64,000 nt of DNA from Streptomyces sp. Ncost-T10-10d (GTDB lineage: Bacteria > Actinomycetota > Actinomycetes > Streptomycetales > Streptomycetaceae): the NCBI RefSeq assembly GCF_900091955.1, contig NZ_FMDF01000207.1, positions 62,001-126,000 on the forward strand, written 5' to 3'. A model generated the notes under the pieces. It was not told the DNA's origin. It searched no databases and worked only from the letters and a program-made list of their open reading frames with translations. Below are positions 1 to 8,900 of this stretch, piece after piece. How positions within the stretch are numbered: position 1 is the stretch's first letter; each line of letters starts with the position of its first letter. The position numbers were made by a program, and so were the translations under genes.

Positions 1-546
1 CCCCGCACCACGGAACCCAGCCCCGACGAGTTCCTCAGAGCGCTCTACCACTTCCACGGCAGCGCCTTGCTGCAGTTCGCCGCACGGCGGCTGGAAGGCG
101 ACTGGCACCGCGCCGAGGACGTCCTCCAGGAAGTCGCGATACGCGCCTGGCGGCACGCCGGGGAACTCGACCCGACCGCGGATTCGGTGCGGCCCTGGCT
201 GTTCACCGTGCTGCGCAATCTCGTCATCGACGGCCACCGGGCCCGCCAGGCCAGACCACTGGAGACCGGTGACCCCGAACTCGCCCACCTGCCGATCTCC
301 GACGGCGTGGACCACCTGCTCACCTCCGAGGTACTCATCGACGCGTTGCGGGACCTGCGGCCGGCACAGCGTGAGGTCCTGCTGCACGTGCACTACCTGG
401 GACGCAGCGTCAACCAGACGGCCGAGGTCCTCGGCGTGCCGCCGGGCACGGTCAAGTCGCGGACGTACTACGCCACCCGCGCCCTGCGCGAGGCGCTGAA
501 CAGCCGCGGGCTGTACGCGGGCGGCCTGGATCGCGAGGCCGGATGA
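1..546 (+). CDS. RNA polymerase sigma-70 family (ECF-type) sigma factor, 5' end outside window
   Basis: The reading frame is open from the first base, so the start lies upstream; 181 residues are visible. Region 2 is seen near visible residues 20-80 (a ..DVLQEVAIRAWR.. helix followed by RPWLFTVLRNLVIDG..R). Region 4 is near residues 115-165 (DLRPAQREVLLHVHYLGRSV, then a helix-turn-helix ending in GTVKSR). This is the compact two-domain layout of ECF sigma factors, which direct RNA polymerase to a small regulon. The stop lies 3 bases from the stop of the convergent membrane-protein gene, so no anti-sigma gene follows downstream. Target promoters cannot be told from this window. Confidence 0.85.
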   Translation, partial: PRTTEPSPDEFLRALYHFHGSALLQFAARRLEGDWHRAEDVLQEVAIRAWRHAGELDPTADSVRPWLFTVLRNLVIDGHRARQARPLETGDPELAHLPISDGVDHLLTSEVLIDALRDLRPAQREVLLHVHYLGRSVNQTAEVLGVPPGTVKSRTYYATRALREALNSRGLYAGGLDREAG

Positions 547-549
547 CAC

Positions 550-1506
550 TTATGCCAGACGTCCCGCGTGCCGGTTGATCTTCAGGCCGAGCGGCCCGGT
601 GTCGAGTGATCCGCCCGCACCGGCACTCCAGCGCCACCCCGTGGGTGCCTCGCCGACCACCAGCAGCGCGTCCCCGCGCCGCAGACCGGCCAGTGCCCCC
701 TCCCGCCGCGGGAGCTGCGAGGCTTCCACGACGAACAGATGCGGCGCCTCGCCCTGGACGGCGATCCGGCTGCTGCCCTCGATCAGCCGGAAGATCTGGG
801 TGACATCGGGCGAGCCGGGCTCCGGCGCTCCCGTACCCGCCGACGCTGCCACCGTGGCGAACGCCTCCTCCAGGCTGGCCGCGCTGTGCAGACGCGAGGT
901 CCGCGGCTCGTCGCCGGAAAGGAGTCGGCCGTCGGCCAGGGATCCCACCAGGGTGACCTCGGCGAGCGCCCCCACCGGGCCGGCGAGCGCCTCGGTGACG
1001 ACGGCCCGCACCAGGCTGCGCACCTCCTTGTCCGGACCCGTCACCGAGACGGGCCCCGAAGCCCGGGAGAGGTCGACCAGCACGCGGTCGGGTCCATCCA
1101 CGCCCACCGTCACCGTCAGCGCGTACGGCAGGGCCGGTTCGCCCTCCGGGCCGGGGCGGTGCAGATCGTCGGGCGAGATCGTCCAGCGTTCGCCGTCCGC
1201 CTCGACGGTCCAGGGCGCAGGGGCCGTCTCCTCTGCCCCGGCCAGCAGCAGTGCGAGCCGCTCCTCGGAGTAGACGACGGCGTACAGGTCGGGCAGCGAC
1301 CGGCCGGAGCGCAGGCACTCGCCCGTCAGCCGGCGCAGGCCCGCGTTGACCACGTCCAGCGACTCCCGGCCCACGACGGCCGCCGAGGCGGCGACGGGCT
1401 TCGGCGGGCGGGGCCGACGGGGCCGACGTCGCTCGGTGACGATCAGCGCGGCCACCGCCCCGATCAGCGCCAGCCCCAGCACCACGGCCAGGACGTACCA
1501 GATCAT
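550..1506 (-). CDS. Membrane-anchored protein of unknown function next to type VII secretion locus
   Basis: The protein has 318 residues. The ATG at 1506 was chosen because it opens directly into one membrane segment (residues 4-23, VLAVVLGLALIGAVAALIV) followed by an Arg-rich cytosolic stop-transfer (ERRRPRRPRP). The rest is a soluble domain of about 280 residues rich in beta-type segments. I do not recognise its family. It is divergent from the EssC-like ATPase gene, sharing a 234-bp upstream region that contains a large palindrome. Convergent overlap-free spacing to the sigma gene is 3 bp. A role as an accessory of the secretion machine is inference from position only. Confidence 0.7.
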   Translation of the reverse strand: MIWYVLAVVLGLALIGAVAALIVTERRRPRRPRPPKPVAASAAVVGRESLDVVNAGLRRLTGECLRSGRSLPDLYAVVYSEERLALLLAGAEETAPAPWTVEADGERWTISPDDLHRPGPEGEPALPYALTVTVGVDGPDRVLVDLSRASGPVSVTGPDKEVRSLVRAVVTEALAGPVGALAEVTLVGSLADGRLLSGDEPRTSRLHSAASLEEAFATVAASAGTGAPEPGSPDVTQIFRLIEGSSRIAVQGEAPHLFVVEASQLPRREGALAGLRRGDALLVVGEAPTGWRWSAGAGGSLDTGPLGLKINRHAGRLA

Positions 1507-1598
1507 CTTCTGACTCCTTGTCGGGACGCCCCGGCGGCGGAGCCGGGACGGTCGAGAACGTGGGCGGCACAGTTGCTGCGCCGTGCACCCCATGGCCA

Positions 1599-1665
1599 CT
1601 ACGGAGCCCGTCGGCGGATGGTTCACCGGTGCGCCGGGTGAACCATCCGCCGACGCGCTCCGTAG
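1599..1665. repeat. Near-perfect 28-bp inverted repeat between divergent genes
   Basis: Left arm 1599-1626 and right arm 1638-1665 are reverse complements with a single mismatch, separated by 11 bases. The element lies upstream of both divergent genes (starts 1506 and 1741). A simple rho-independent terminator is therefore an unlikely explanation for either gene. It could be an operator, a cruciform-forming or small mobile element, or an attenuator in the EssC-like leader. Confidence 0.85.
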
Positions 1666-1740
1666 GTCCCGTCAGTGGCACGGGAGCCGCCGAGTGCGGC
1701 TGCCGAGGCCCCCCATTCACGCCGGCTGGAGGACGTTCTC

Positions 1741-4700
1741 GTGTCGTTGATGTTGACCGTGGTCGAGGAGGGCGGTGACGCATTCGACGTCCACCTCGAC
1801 GCCGACCCCGACACGCCCGTGCGCGCTGTCGCGGAGGCGCTGGCCGGGGCGGGAGGCGTCGAACAGCCCCCGGAGGGCCTCGGCCTGTACGCCGGCGACC
1901 GGCTGCTGCCCGCCGATATGCGGCTGCGGGACGCGCCGTTGCACCACGCGGCCATCGTGGGCCTGGGCCGCCCGGCGGGCACCGCGTCGGCCGAACCGCA
2001 CGGGCTGGTGGAGGTTCGTGCGGTCGGCGGGACCGGCGCGGGCGCCGTGCACCGGCTCGACATGGGCGAGTACCGGATCGGACTGGCCCACGACGGGTCC
2101 GCCCAGGTGCTGCGCGCCGTACCGGACCGTCCGTTCGCCGTCCTGGCGGTGGGCCCCCAAGGACGCTGCCGTATCACGCCGGACGCCTCCGCGCCGGGCG
2201 ACGGCACCCTGCAACTGGACCGCGAGGACCTCGCCGAGGCGACCGCCTGGCCGGCCGGCGCACAGCTCCTCGTCGGAGACAGCCTGCTCGAACTCGCCCT
2301 CCCGCAGAAGCCGGACGCGGCCGTGCAGCCCTCGGAGGACGGCACCGGCTGGGACTACAACCGGCCGCCGCGGCTGCGGCCGGCCGAGACCGCCACCCGC
2401 TTCACCCTGCCCTCCCCGCCCGCCCCGCCCGCTCCCCGGCCGCTCCCGTGGATCACCGCGGCGGCCCCGCTGGTGATGGCGGGGGCCGGGGCGCTGATCT
2501 TCGGCCGCATGTCGATGCTGCTGTTCGGGCTGCTCTCCCCGGTCGCGATCCTCGGCAACTACCTGATGAGCCGGCGCACCGGGCGCCAGTCCCACTCCGA
2601 CAGCGTCGCCGCCTACGAGGAGAAGAAGGCACGCATCGAGGGCGACGCGGCGAAGGCCCTGGCGGACGAACGCACCGCCCGGCGCCGCGGTTTCCCGGAC
2701 CCGGCCGAGGTCGTCCTGACCGCCGTCGGCCCCCGGCGCCGCCTGTGGGAACGCCGTACCTCCGACGCCGACTTCCTCGAACTGCGCATCGGAACTGCCG
2801 ATGTGGCGTCCGACGTGGTGCTCCAGGACCCGACGAAGGACGAACACCGCCGCGAGGACCCGCGGACCGCGTACGACGTCCCGGTGACCGTTCCGTTGCG
2901 GGAGCACGACGTCCTGGGCATCGCCGGCGAGGGCCCGGCCGCGCGCGCTGTGGCGCGCTGGGCGGTCGCCCAGGCCGCCGTCCTGCACAGCCCCCGTGAC
3001 CTCCAGATCCATCTGCTGACGACCGGTGAACGGGGCCGGGACGGCTGGTCCTGGCTGCGCTGGCTGCCGCATGTGCGCAAGAAGTCCGGCGACACCCCGG
3101 CCAACATCGGCTACGGCACGGAGACCTGCGCCCGGCGGGTCGCCGAACTCACCGCACTGATCGTCGAGCGCGCCGGACGGGCGGACCGGCGGAGCCGGCC
3201 CGCCGGGCCCGATGTGCTCGTCATCCTCGACGGAGCCCGCAGGCTGCGTTCGCTGCCCGGTGTGGCGCAGATCCTGCGCGACGGACCGGCCGTCGGCGTC
3301 CGCGCGGTCTGCCTGGACTCCGAGGAGCGGCTGCTGCCCGAGGAGTGCCACGCCGTCGTCGCCGAGGAGCCCGGCGGAACCGTACGGGTGGGGCGCTCCG
3401 GGAGGGGCACCGTCGGGGGCATCCGGCCCGACGCGGTGTCCCTGGACTGGTGCCGTTCGCTGGCCCGCGCGATGGGCCCGCTGCGGGACCCGGGCGGGGC
3501 CGACGAGGAGGCCGCGGTGCTTCCCGGCTCCGCGCGGCTGCTCGACGTCCTCGCGCTCGACCCGCCGCGGGCCGCCGACATCCGGGCGCGCTGGACGGCC
3601 GGCGGCCGCTCGACCCGGGCGGCCGTCGGCGTCTCCCTGGACGGCCCGTTCCACCTGGACCTGCGGCGCGACGGCCCGCACGGGCTGGTCGCCGGCACCA
3701 CCGGCTCCGGCAAGTCCGAACTCCTCCAGACACTGGTCGCCTCGCTGGCGGTGGCGAACCGTCCGGACGCGATGACGTTCGTCCTGGTCGACTACAAGGG
3801 CGGCTCCGCGTTCAAGGACTGCGTGGACCTGCCGCACACCGTCGGCATGGTCACCGACCTCGACGCCCACCTCGTCGAGCGGGCCCTGGTGTCGCTGACG
3901 GCGGAACTCACCCGGCGCGAGCACATCCTCGCCGCGGCCGGCGCCAAGGACATCGAGGACTACGTCGAGCTGCTGGAGCGCAACCCGGCGGGCCGCGAGC
4001 CGATGCCCCGGCTGCTCATCGTCATCGACGAGTTCGCCTCGATGGTGCGCGACCTGCCGGACTTCGTGAAGGGTCTGGTCAACATCGCCCAGCGGGGCCG
4101 CAGCCTCGGCATCCACCTGATCCTGGCGACGCAGCGCCCCAGCGGCGTCGTCTCCTCGGAGATCCGCGCCAACACCAACCTGCGCATCGCGCTCCGGGTG
4201 ACGGACGCCGGCGAGAGCCAGGACGTCCTCAACTCCCCCGAGGCCGCCGGGATCTCGCAGGGCACCCCCGGTCGCGCCTATGTGCGTCTGGGCCAGAACT
4301 CCCTCGTGCCGTTCCAGTCCGGACGGGTCGGCGGCCGTCGGCCCGGTGCCGCGGCGACCTCGCTGCCGGCCCCCTGGGTGGTGCCGGTCGGCTGGGAACG
4401 GCTCGGCGAGCCGCTCCCGGCGCGGCCCCGAGGCGCGGCCGCACCCGCCGAGGTGGAGACCGACCTCACCGGGCTCGTCGCGGCGATCCGCGAAGCGGAC
4501 CGGGAGATGGGCATCCCCGCGCAGCACAGCCCCTGGCTCCCGCCGCTGCCCGAGGTCCTGGTCACCGGCGAACTGCCGGCGCCCCCGCCCTCGGACTACG
4601 ACCTCGCGCCCGTCGCGTACGGCGTGGTGGACCTGCCCGCACAACAGGCCCGGCTGCCCCTGGTGATCGACCCGGCGACGCTCGGACACCTGCACATCAT

Positions 4701-6132
4701 CGGCTCGCCCCGGCAGGGCAGGTCGCAGACGCTGCGCACCATCGCCGGCACCCTGGCCTTCGCCCATTCCCCGGACCGGCTGCACATGTACGGCATCGAC
4801 TGCGGCAACGGCGCGCTGCTGCCCATCGAGGGGCTGCCGCACTGCGGGGCCATCACCCAGCGCACCCAGCCCGACCGGGTGGCCCGGCTGCTCGCCCGGC
4901 TGACCGGGGAGCTGAGCCGGCGCCAGGAGATGCTCGCCGCCCGCGGCAGCGCCGACCTCCCGGAGCTCCGCCGCGCCCTGCCGGAGGCCGAACGGCCGCC
5001 GCACATCCTGCTGTTCATCGACCGGTGGGAGGTCTTCGACAAGCAGCTCGGCGAGTACGACTCCGGGAACCTGCTGAACTCCGTGCTGAACCTGCTCCGG
5101 GACGGCGCGAGCGTCGGCATCCACCTGGTGATGACCGGTGACCGGGCGCTGTTCTCCAGCCGGGTCAACGGCTCCACCGAGGACAAGCTCGTGCTGAAGC
5201 TGAACGAGAAGTCCGAGTACGGGATGATCGGCATCACCCAGCGCAACGTGCCCGACGAGATCCCGCCGGGCCGCGCGTTCCGTGCCGCCGACAAGGCGGA
5301 GGTGCAGATCGCGCTCCTCACGAACAACCCGGAGGGCCAGGCGCAGGCCGCGGCGCTCCAGCAGATCGCCGAGTACTGCCGCGAGCGGGCGGCCCAGCTG
5401 CCGGACTCCACCCGGCCGTTCCGCGTCGACACCCTGCCGGACCGGCTCACCTGGGAGGAGGCGGCCCGGTACGCGCCGCAGCCGCTGCCGTCCGCGCGGT
5501 GGGCCCTGTCCGGTGTCGGCGGCGACGAACTCAGCGCTTTCGGCCCGGACTTCGCCATCACGCCGACCTTCCTCGTGGCCGGACCTGCCCGCTCCGGCCG
5601 CAGCACCGTCCTGGCGACGCTGGCTCAGTCGCTGCTGTCGAACGGGACGCCCGTCGTCGTCGGCGCGCCCGCCAGGTCGCCGTTGCGCCAACTCGCCGGA
5701 CGGGCCGGGGTCCTCGCGGTCTTCGACGAGTCCGACATCGACCCCACCGCGCTGGAGGAGGCGCTGGCGTCCTCGCCGCAGGGGGCCGTGGTGATCCTGG
5801 ACGACGCCGACCTGCTGCTGAAGACGAAGGCCGAGCCCGTCCTCACCCAGATCGCCAAGTCCGGTGCCGAGAACGGCCGGGGCCTGGTGATCTCCGGGCA
5901 GACCGACCGGCTCTCCTCCGGCTTCTCCGGCTGGCACACCGAGGCCCGCCGCAACCGGTGCGGTCTGCTGCTGAAGCCGCAGAACATGAGCGACGGCGAA
6001 CTGATCGGCGTCAAGGTGCCCCGCAGCCGACTGGGCGCGACCCGCCCGGGGCGGGCGATCCTGCACCTGGGCGACGGCGTGCTGCGCACCGTCCAGGTCC
6101 CGGAGACGGTGCTTCCGCCGGCCGGGGGCTGA
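1741..6132 (+). CDS. Type VII secretion FtsK/SpoIIIE ATPase, EssC/EccC-like with YukD-like N-terminus
   Basis: The protein has 1463 residues. GTG 1741 is preferred to GTG 1675 because GGAGG sits 8 bases upstream. Order of domains: a ubiquitin/YukD-like and FHA-like N-terminus (about 1-200), two membrane helices (about 234-277), then three FtsK/SpoIIIE ATPase domains. Only the first has a canonical Walker A (GTTGSGKS, about 652-659) and Walker B (LLIVIDEFASM, about 758). The second (GSPRQGRS, about 988) and third (GPARSGRS, about 1281) P-loops lack the Lys. This is as expected for the motor that exports WXG100 proteins. The N-terminus and single-chain length resemble Firmicutes EssC more than mycobacterial EccCa/EccCb. 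The substrates are probably encoded by the convergent operon downstream. Confidence 0.92.
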   Translation: MSLMLTVVEEGGDAFDVHLDADPDTPVRAVAEALAGAGGVEQPPEGLGLYAGDRLLPADMRLRDAPLHHAAIVGLGRPAGTASAEPHGLVEVRAVGGTGAGAVHRLDMGEYRIGLAHDGSAQVLRAVPDRPFAVLAVGPQGRCRITPDASAPGDGTLQLDREDLAEATAWPAGAQLLVGDSLLELALPQKPDAAVQPSEDGTGWDYNRPPRLRPAETATRFTLPSPPAPPAPRPLPWITAAAPLVMAGAGALIFGRMSMLLFGLLSPVAILGNYLMSRRTGRQSHSDSVAAYEEKKARIEGDAAKALADERTARRRGFPDPAEVVLTAVGPRRRLWERRTSDADFLELRIGTADVASDVVLQDPTKDEHRREDPRTAYDVPVTVPLREHDVLGIAGEGPAARAVARWAVAQAAVLHSPRDLQIHLLTTGERGRDGWSWLRWLPHVRKKSGDTPANIGYGTETCARRVAELTALIVERAGRADRRSRPAGPDVLVILDGARRLRSLPGVAQILRDGPAVGVRAVCLDSEERLLPEECHAVVAEEPGGTVRVGRSGRGTVGGIRPDAVSLDWCRSLARAMGPLRDPGGADEEAAVLPGSARLLDVLALDPPRAADIRARWTAGGRSTRAAVGVSLDGPFHLDLRRDGPHGLVAGTTGSGKSELLQTLVASLAVANRPDAMTFVLVDYKGGSAFKDCVDLPHTVGMVTDLDAHLVERALVSLTAELTRREHILAAAGAKDIEDYVELLERNPAGREPMPRLLIVIDEFASMVRDLPDFVKGLVNIAQRGRSLGIHLILATQRPSGVVSSEIRANTNLRIALRVTDAGESQDVLNSPEAAGISQGTPGRAYVRLGQNSLVPFQSGRVGGRRPGAAATSLPAPWVVPVGWERLGEPLPARPRGAAAPAEVETDLTGLVAAIREADREMGIPAQHSPWLPPLPEVLVTGELPAPPPSDYDLAPVAYGVVDLPAQQARLPLVIDPATLGHLHIIGSPRQGRSQTLRTIAGTLAFAHSPDRLHMYGIDCGNGALLPIEGLPHCGAITQRTQPDRVARLLARLTGELSRRQEMLAARGSADLPELRRALPEAERPPHILLFIDRWEVFDKQLGEYDSGNLLNSVLNLLRDGASVGIHLVMTGDRALFSSRVNGSTEDKLVLKLNEKSEYGMIGITQRNVPDEIPPGRAFRAADKAEVQIALLTNNPEGQAQAAALQQIAEYCRERAAQLPDSTRPFRVDTLPDRLTWEEAARYAPQPLPSARWALSGVGGDELSAFGPDFAITPTFLVAGPARSGRSTVLATLAQSLLSNGTPVVVGAPARSPLRQLAGRAGVLAVFDESDIDPTALEEALASSPQGAVVILDDADLLLKTKAEPVLTQIAKSGAENGRGLVISGQTDRLSSGFSGWHTEARRNRCGLLLKPQNMSDGELIGVKVPRSRLGATRPGRAILHLGDGVLRTVQVPETVLPPAGG

Positions 6133-6177
6133 GCGCCTGTGCGGGGGTTCCCACACCGGCTCTGAGGTCCCACGGCA

Positions 6178-6217
6178 GAGGGCTCCCGCCCCGGCAACGG
6201 CCGGGGCGGGAGCCCTC
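6178..6217. terminator. Bidirectional terminator hairpin between convergent genes
   Basis: An 18-bp perfect GC-rich stem (6178-6195 with 6200-6217) and a 4-base loop lie between the stop of the EssC-like gene and the stop of the convergent candidate substrate gene. Confidence 0.8.
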
Positions 6218-6241
6218 ACGCATGACGGGACGCGGCCCGGA

Positions 6242-7492
6242 TCAGGTCGATCCCTCCACATAACTGGGGTCGTGCACGATCGTGCCCTGCGTCCCGTGGG
6301 GGACGGCACCGTTGATCGCCCAGCCGAAGCCGGCCACTCCGATGAGGTTCGAGCTCTGGTCGATCCACCCCGCCGTCTTCGTCCAGATGTTGGTGAGGCC
6401 CGGCAACTGCTTCAGGATGTCCGGTGTCTTCAGCACACCACCGGGGATGTTCTTCAGCAGGTTCGCGACCAGGTCGCCCGGGTTCTTGAACCCGGTGAAC
6501 CCCTTGATGGTGGGGATCACGCTCTTGATGTTGATCTGGATCGCCTTGAGATCGCTCGTGACGGTCTTGAGGGTGTTCGCGATCCCGCCCAGATTGGCGA
6601 TCTTGATCAGGCCGACACCGCCGAGCACCAGCCCCAGGCCGCTGAGGACCATGTCGAGCACATCCCACTCGCCCGACTGAATACTGTCGACGATATTCAT
6701 GATGAAGGGGATGGCAGCGGTGACCAGACTGGCGATCGTCAGGATGAGCCCCAGGCCCTGCAATCCGGGGATGAGCATGGCGATGATGCCCAGGGCGGCG
6801 CTGATGAAGCCGAGCACCTTCTTGAAGATGTCCTTGATCTTCTCCCACAGGCTCTTGCCCGGGACCGCCTCGCTCGTCGCGTCGTCCAGGGCGCGGGCCG
6901 CCGTCGAGGCGTCCGTCTCGCGCAACTCCCGCGCGTCCTCGGCGAGCATGCGAGCGGCGTCGAGATCCCGCTGGGCGGTGTCGACATCCCCCTGTGCCAC
7001 GGACTGGTCGTGCCGGGCATTCTCCATGGCCTGCCGCGCACTGCGCCGGGCCGCCTCGTCGTCCGGCGGGGGCGGGTCCGCCGCGTCCAGACCGCTGATC
7101 ACGGACCCCGCCGCGGAAGCGGCATCGGTGGCCCGCTGCAGCCGCTCCTTGGCGTCCCGCCCTTCGACCAGGGCGTTGTCGGCCTTGCGCTGATGGTCCC
7201 CCAGCTGGTCGGAGTACGTGTCCAGCGCGCGGGCCGCCTTGTCGTACGAACTGTGCAGCTTCTCCACCTGATCGGCCAGGTCCCCGAGCTTGTTCCGGAG
7301 TTTGTCCATGGCCTTGCCCTCGCCGAGCTGGCTGTTCTTCAGGCGCCTGACGATGGGGAGCGCCTGGTCCGCGTCGTCGGCGACGGACCGGTACTGGCCC
7401 GCGAGCTTCGCGAGCATCTCCGCATTGCCGGGCGTCGGGTCGTCCGAGAACCCGAAGACCGTCTCCCAGTCGGACACCGCTGGCCGCGCCAT
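6242..7492 (-). CDS. Candidate type VII-exported protein with hydrophobic C-terminal half
   Basis: The protein has 416 residues; start ATG 7492. The N-terminus (WETVFGFSDDPTPGN, residues about 8-22) matches the W..(G)x..DP.PG pattern of the putative T7SS signal domain found on actinobacterial exported toxins. It is followed by a long helical, coiled-coil-prone domain (to about residue 200). Residues about 210-330 hold hydrophobic helices (GFISAALGIIAMLIPGLQGL and a VLSGLGLVLGGVGLI segment) able to form membrane hairpins. The C-terminus is short and polar. It is the last gene of the minus-strand operon with the two WXG100-like genes and ends convergently with the ATPase. Export by that ATPase and a membrane-acting effector role are inferences; no immunity gene is evident. 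Confidence 0.7.
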   Translation of the reverse strand: MARPAVSDWETVFGFSDDPTPGNAEMLAKLAGQYRSVADDADQALPIVRRLKNSQLGEGKAMDKLRNKLGDLADQVEKLHSSYDKAARALDTYSDQLGDHQRKADNALVEGRDAKERLQRATDAASAAGSVISGLDAADPPPPDDEAARRSARQAMENARHDQSVAQGDVDTAQRDLDAARMLAEDARELRETDASTAARALDDATSEAVPGKSLWEKIKDIFKKVLGFISAALGIIAMLIPGLQGLGLILTIASLVTAAIPFIMNIVDSIQSGEWDVLDMVLSGLGLVLGGVGLIKIANLGGIANTLKTVTSDLKAIQINIKSVIPTIKGFTGFKNPGDLVANLLKNIPGGVLKTPDILKQLPGLTNIWTKTAGWIDQSSNLIGVAGFGWAINGAVPHGTQGTIVHDPSYVEGST

Positions 7493-7502
7493 TGCCGCGC
7501 CC

Positions 7503-8201
7503 TCACTTTCCGTTCTCGTCCGTGCCCTGTGGGCTCTGTGCGGCCGGCACAGCCGTGCCCTTGCTCTCGACTTCCACGAAGCGCAGCGTCCCCGCGATGG
7601 CGTCGAACACCTCGAAGAACTGGTCCTTGAGGTCCACATTGGGTGTGGAGCTGGAGACCAGCAGGTATTCCCGGCGGTTCGGGATCGGGAACAGCGTGTG
7701 CAGCAGCGCCGTACGGATCGGCGTTCCCCTGTAGTCGATGTCCTCGATCGAGGCGATCCGCCCGACCGGTCCGACGCCCGGAAGCTCCAGCAGATCCACC
7801 TCGCGCGGCGGGTACCCGCTGCTCTGCGGGGCCCCGGCCTGCATGCTCGCCCCGAACAGCACCTCGGCCAGATCCGCCGACTGGTCCTCCGGCACGGGCA
7901 TCCGCAGCACGACGGACGTGGCGCTGAGCATCGCGTCCCCGCCGGGGAACCTGACCATCCCCGCCGCCTGGAGCGCCCCCCGGGCGTAGGCCTCGCGGGC
8001 GGTCCGGCGGGTGTCGCGGATCAGGCCGTCGAGCCGCTCGCGGGAGAGCTGCGGAACCCCCTTCGCCTGGTGCTCGATACGGCGGCGGATGGACGCGTCC
8101 CGGGTGCTCGGGTCGAGGTCCAGATACCACCAGGAGCCGGGGTAGCGCAGCTTGTAGTGCGCGGGCGCCCCCGTGGCCCGGTCCGTGACCGGATGCGTCA
8201 T
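7503..8201 (-). CDS. Conserved soluble protein in type VII operon, possible chaperone
   Basis: The protein has 232 residues. Start ATG 8201 (MTHPVTD) follows a purine-rich ribosome-binding stretch. There is no signal peptide or membrane helix. It begins with a YKLRYPGSWWYLDLDP segment and ends with FFEVFDAIAGTLRFVE; such ends are seen in PsbP/DcrB-like folds of lipoproteins and secretion-associated proteins, but this similarity is only by eye. It lies 10 bp upstream of the candidate exported protein and 31 bp downstream of a WXG100-like gene, the place where EspG-type chaperones sit in mycobacterial loci. The function is otherwise unknown. Confidence 0.65.
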   Translation of the reverse strand: MTHPVTDRATGAPAHYKLRYPGSWWYLDLDPSTRDASIRRRIEHQAKGVPQLSRERLDGLIRDTRRTAREAYARGALQAAGMVRFPGGDAMLSATSVVLRMPVPEDQSADLAEVLFGASMQAGAPQSSGYPPREVDLLELPGVGPVGRIASIEDIDYRGTPIRTALLHTLFPIPNRREYLLVSSSTPNVDLKDQFFEVFDAIAGTLRFVEVESKGTAVPAAQSPQGTDENGK

Positions 8202-8232
8202 GACGCATGTCCCTTCTGCCAGCAGGCTTTCG

Positions 8233-8529
8233 TCAGGTCTTCTTGGAGTCGTCCAGCGTCTTGACGGTCTCGTCGTCCGTCTGCGTGAAGGCATCGGAGA
8301 TCTTCTTCGTGTTCTCGGAGAAGACCTTCACGTTGTCCTGCACCTTCTCGTGGCCCTTGCCCCATGCGTCGTCGAAGTCGGCGAGGGAGTCGGCGAGCCT
8401 CGAATCGCCCACATCGCTCTTCGATCCGACATCGCTGAGCCGCGCGGTGTTGTTGATCCGCTGCCCGATGTCCTCAAGTGACTTGACCGTCTCGTTCAGG
8501 TCCTCAAGGGGGACGTCGATGCGGGTCAT
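8233..8529 (-). CDS. WXG100-like small secreted protein (second of pair)
   Basis: The protein has 98 residues; start ATG 8529 has a strong GAGGAGGAA ribosome site. It is all-helical, with a central W-G-K-G motif (W56) at the expected hairpin turn, and a C-terminal helix ending FTQTDDE, close to the YxxxD/E export signal but with Phe in place of Tyr. WXG100 proteins form helical-hairpin dimers exported by EssC/EccC. The partner is probably the next protein upstream. It is in one minus-strand operon with its neighbours. Confidence 0.8.
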   Translation of the reverse strand: MTRIDVPLEDLNETVKSLEDIGQRINNTARLSDVGSKSDVGDSRLADSLADFDDAWGKGHEKVQDNVKVFSENTKKISDAFTQTDDETVKTLDDSKKT

Positions 8530-8600
8530 CGGTTCCTCCTCTCTCCGGCCGCCGCCGCCCGGTCCCGCCGCAGAAGGGCGGGACCGGGCACGAGGGCACG

Positions 8601-8900
8601 TCAGCCGATGGAGCCGGACGTCTGGTCGTCGGTGTCGACGAACGCGTCGGCGACCTGCTTGATGAACTCGCTGACGCCCTGCAGGCCCTCGATCGCCTTT
8701 TCGGTGCCGTTCTTGTACTCCTCCCAGAACGGACGGAACTTGGTCTCGGAGCCCGGCGTCGAGTAGGCCGCCTCGACCATCTCGTCCATCTTGGTGTTGG
8801 CCTCGTGGAGGCTCTGCTGCATCAGTTCCTTCTGGTGCTGCAGCCAGGTCGACGCCTCCCGCATCTCTTCCGGGCTGATCTTGATGTTGCCGCCGGCCAT
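8601..8900 (-). CDS. WXG100-like small secreted protein (first of pair)
   Basis: The protein has 99 residues (MAGGNIKIS..). It has two predicted helices around a turn (YSTPGSETKF) followed by F-W-E-E-Y-K-N-G (W59), so the W-x-G motif is relaxed to W-E-E. The tail ADAFVDTDD parallels the tail of the neighbouring WXG100-like protein. It is the promoter-proximal gene of the four-gene type VII operon. Its length matches the family (about 100 residues). Confidence 0.8.
   Translation of the reverse strand: MAGGNIKISPEEMREASTWLQHQKELMQQSLHEANTKMDEMVEAAYSTPGSETKFRPFWEEYKNGTEKAIEGLQGVSEFIKQVADAFVDTDDQTSGSIG

Noticed and set aside
1599..1665. Plain rho-independent terminator
   Set aside because: It lies upstream of both flanking genes rather than after either of them, and the arms are unusually long.
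7339..8208. 289-residue minus frame over the type VII operon
   Set aside because: It overlaps the chaperone-like gene in another frame, has no ribosome site and is Arg/Pro-rich in the manner of shadow frames.
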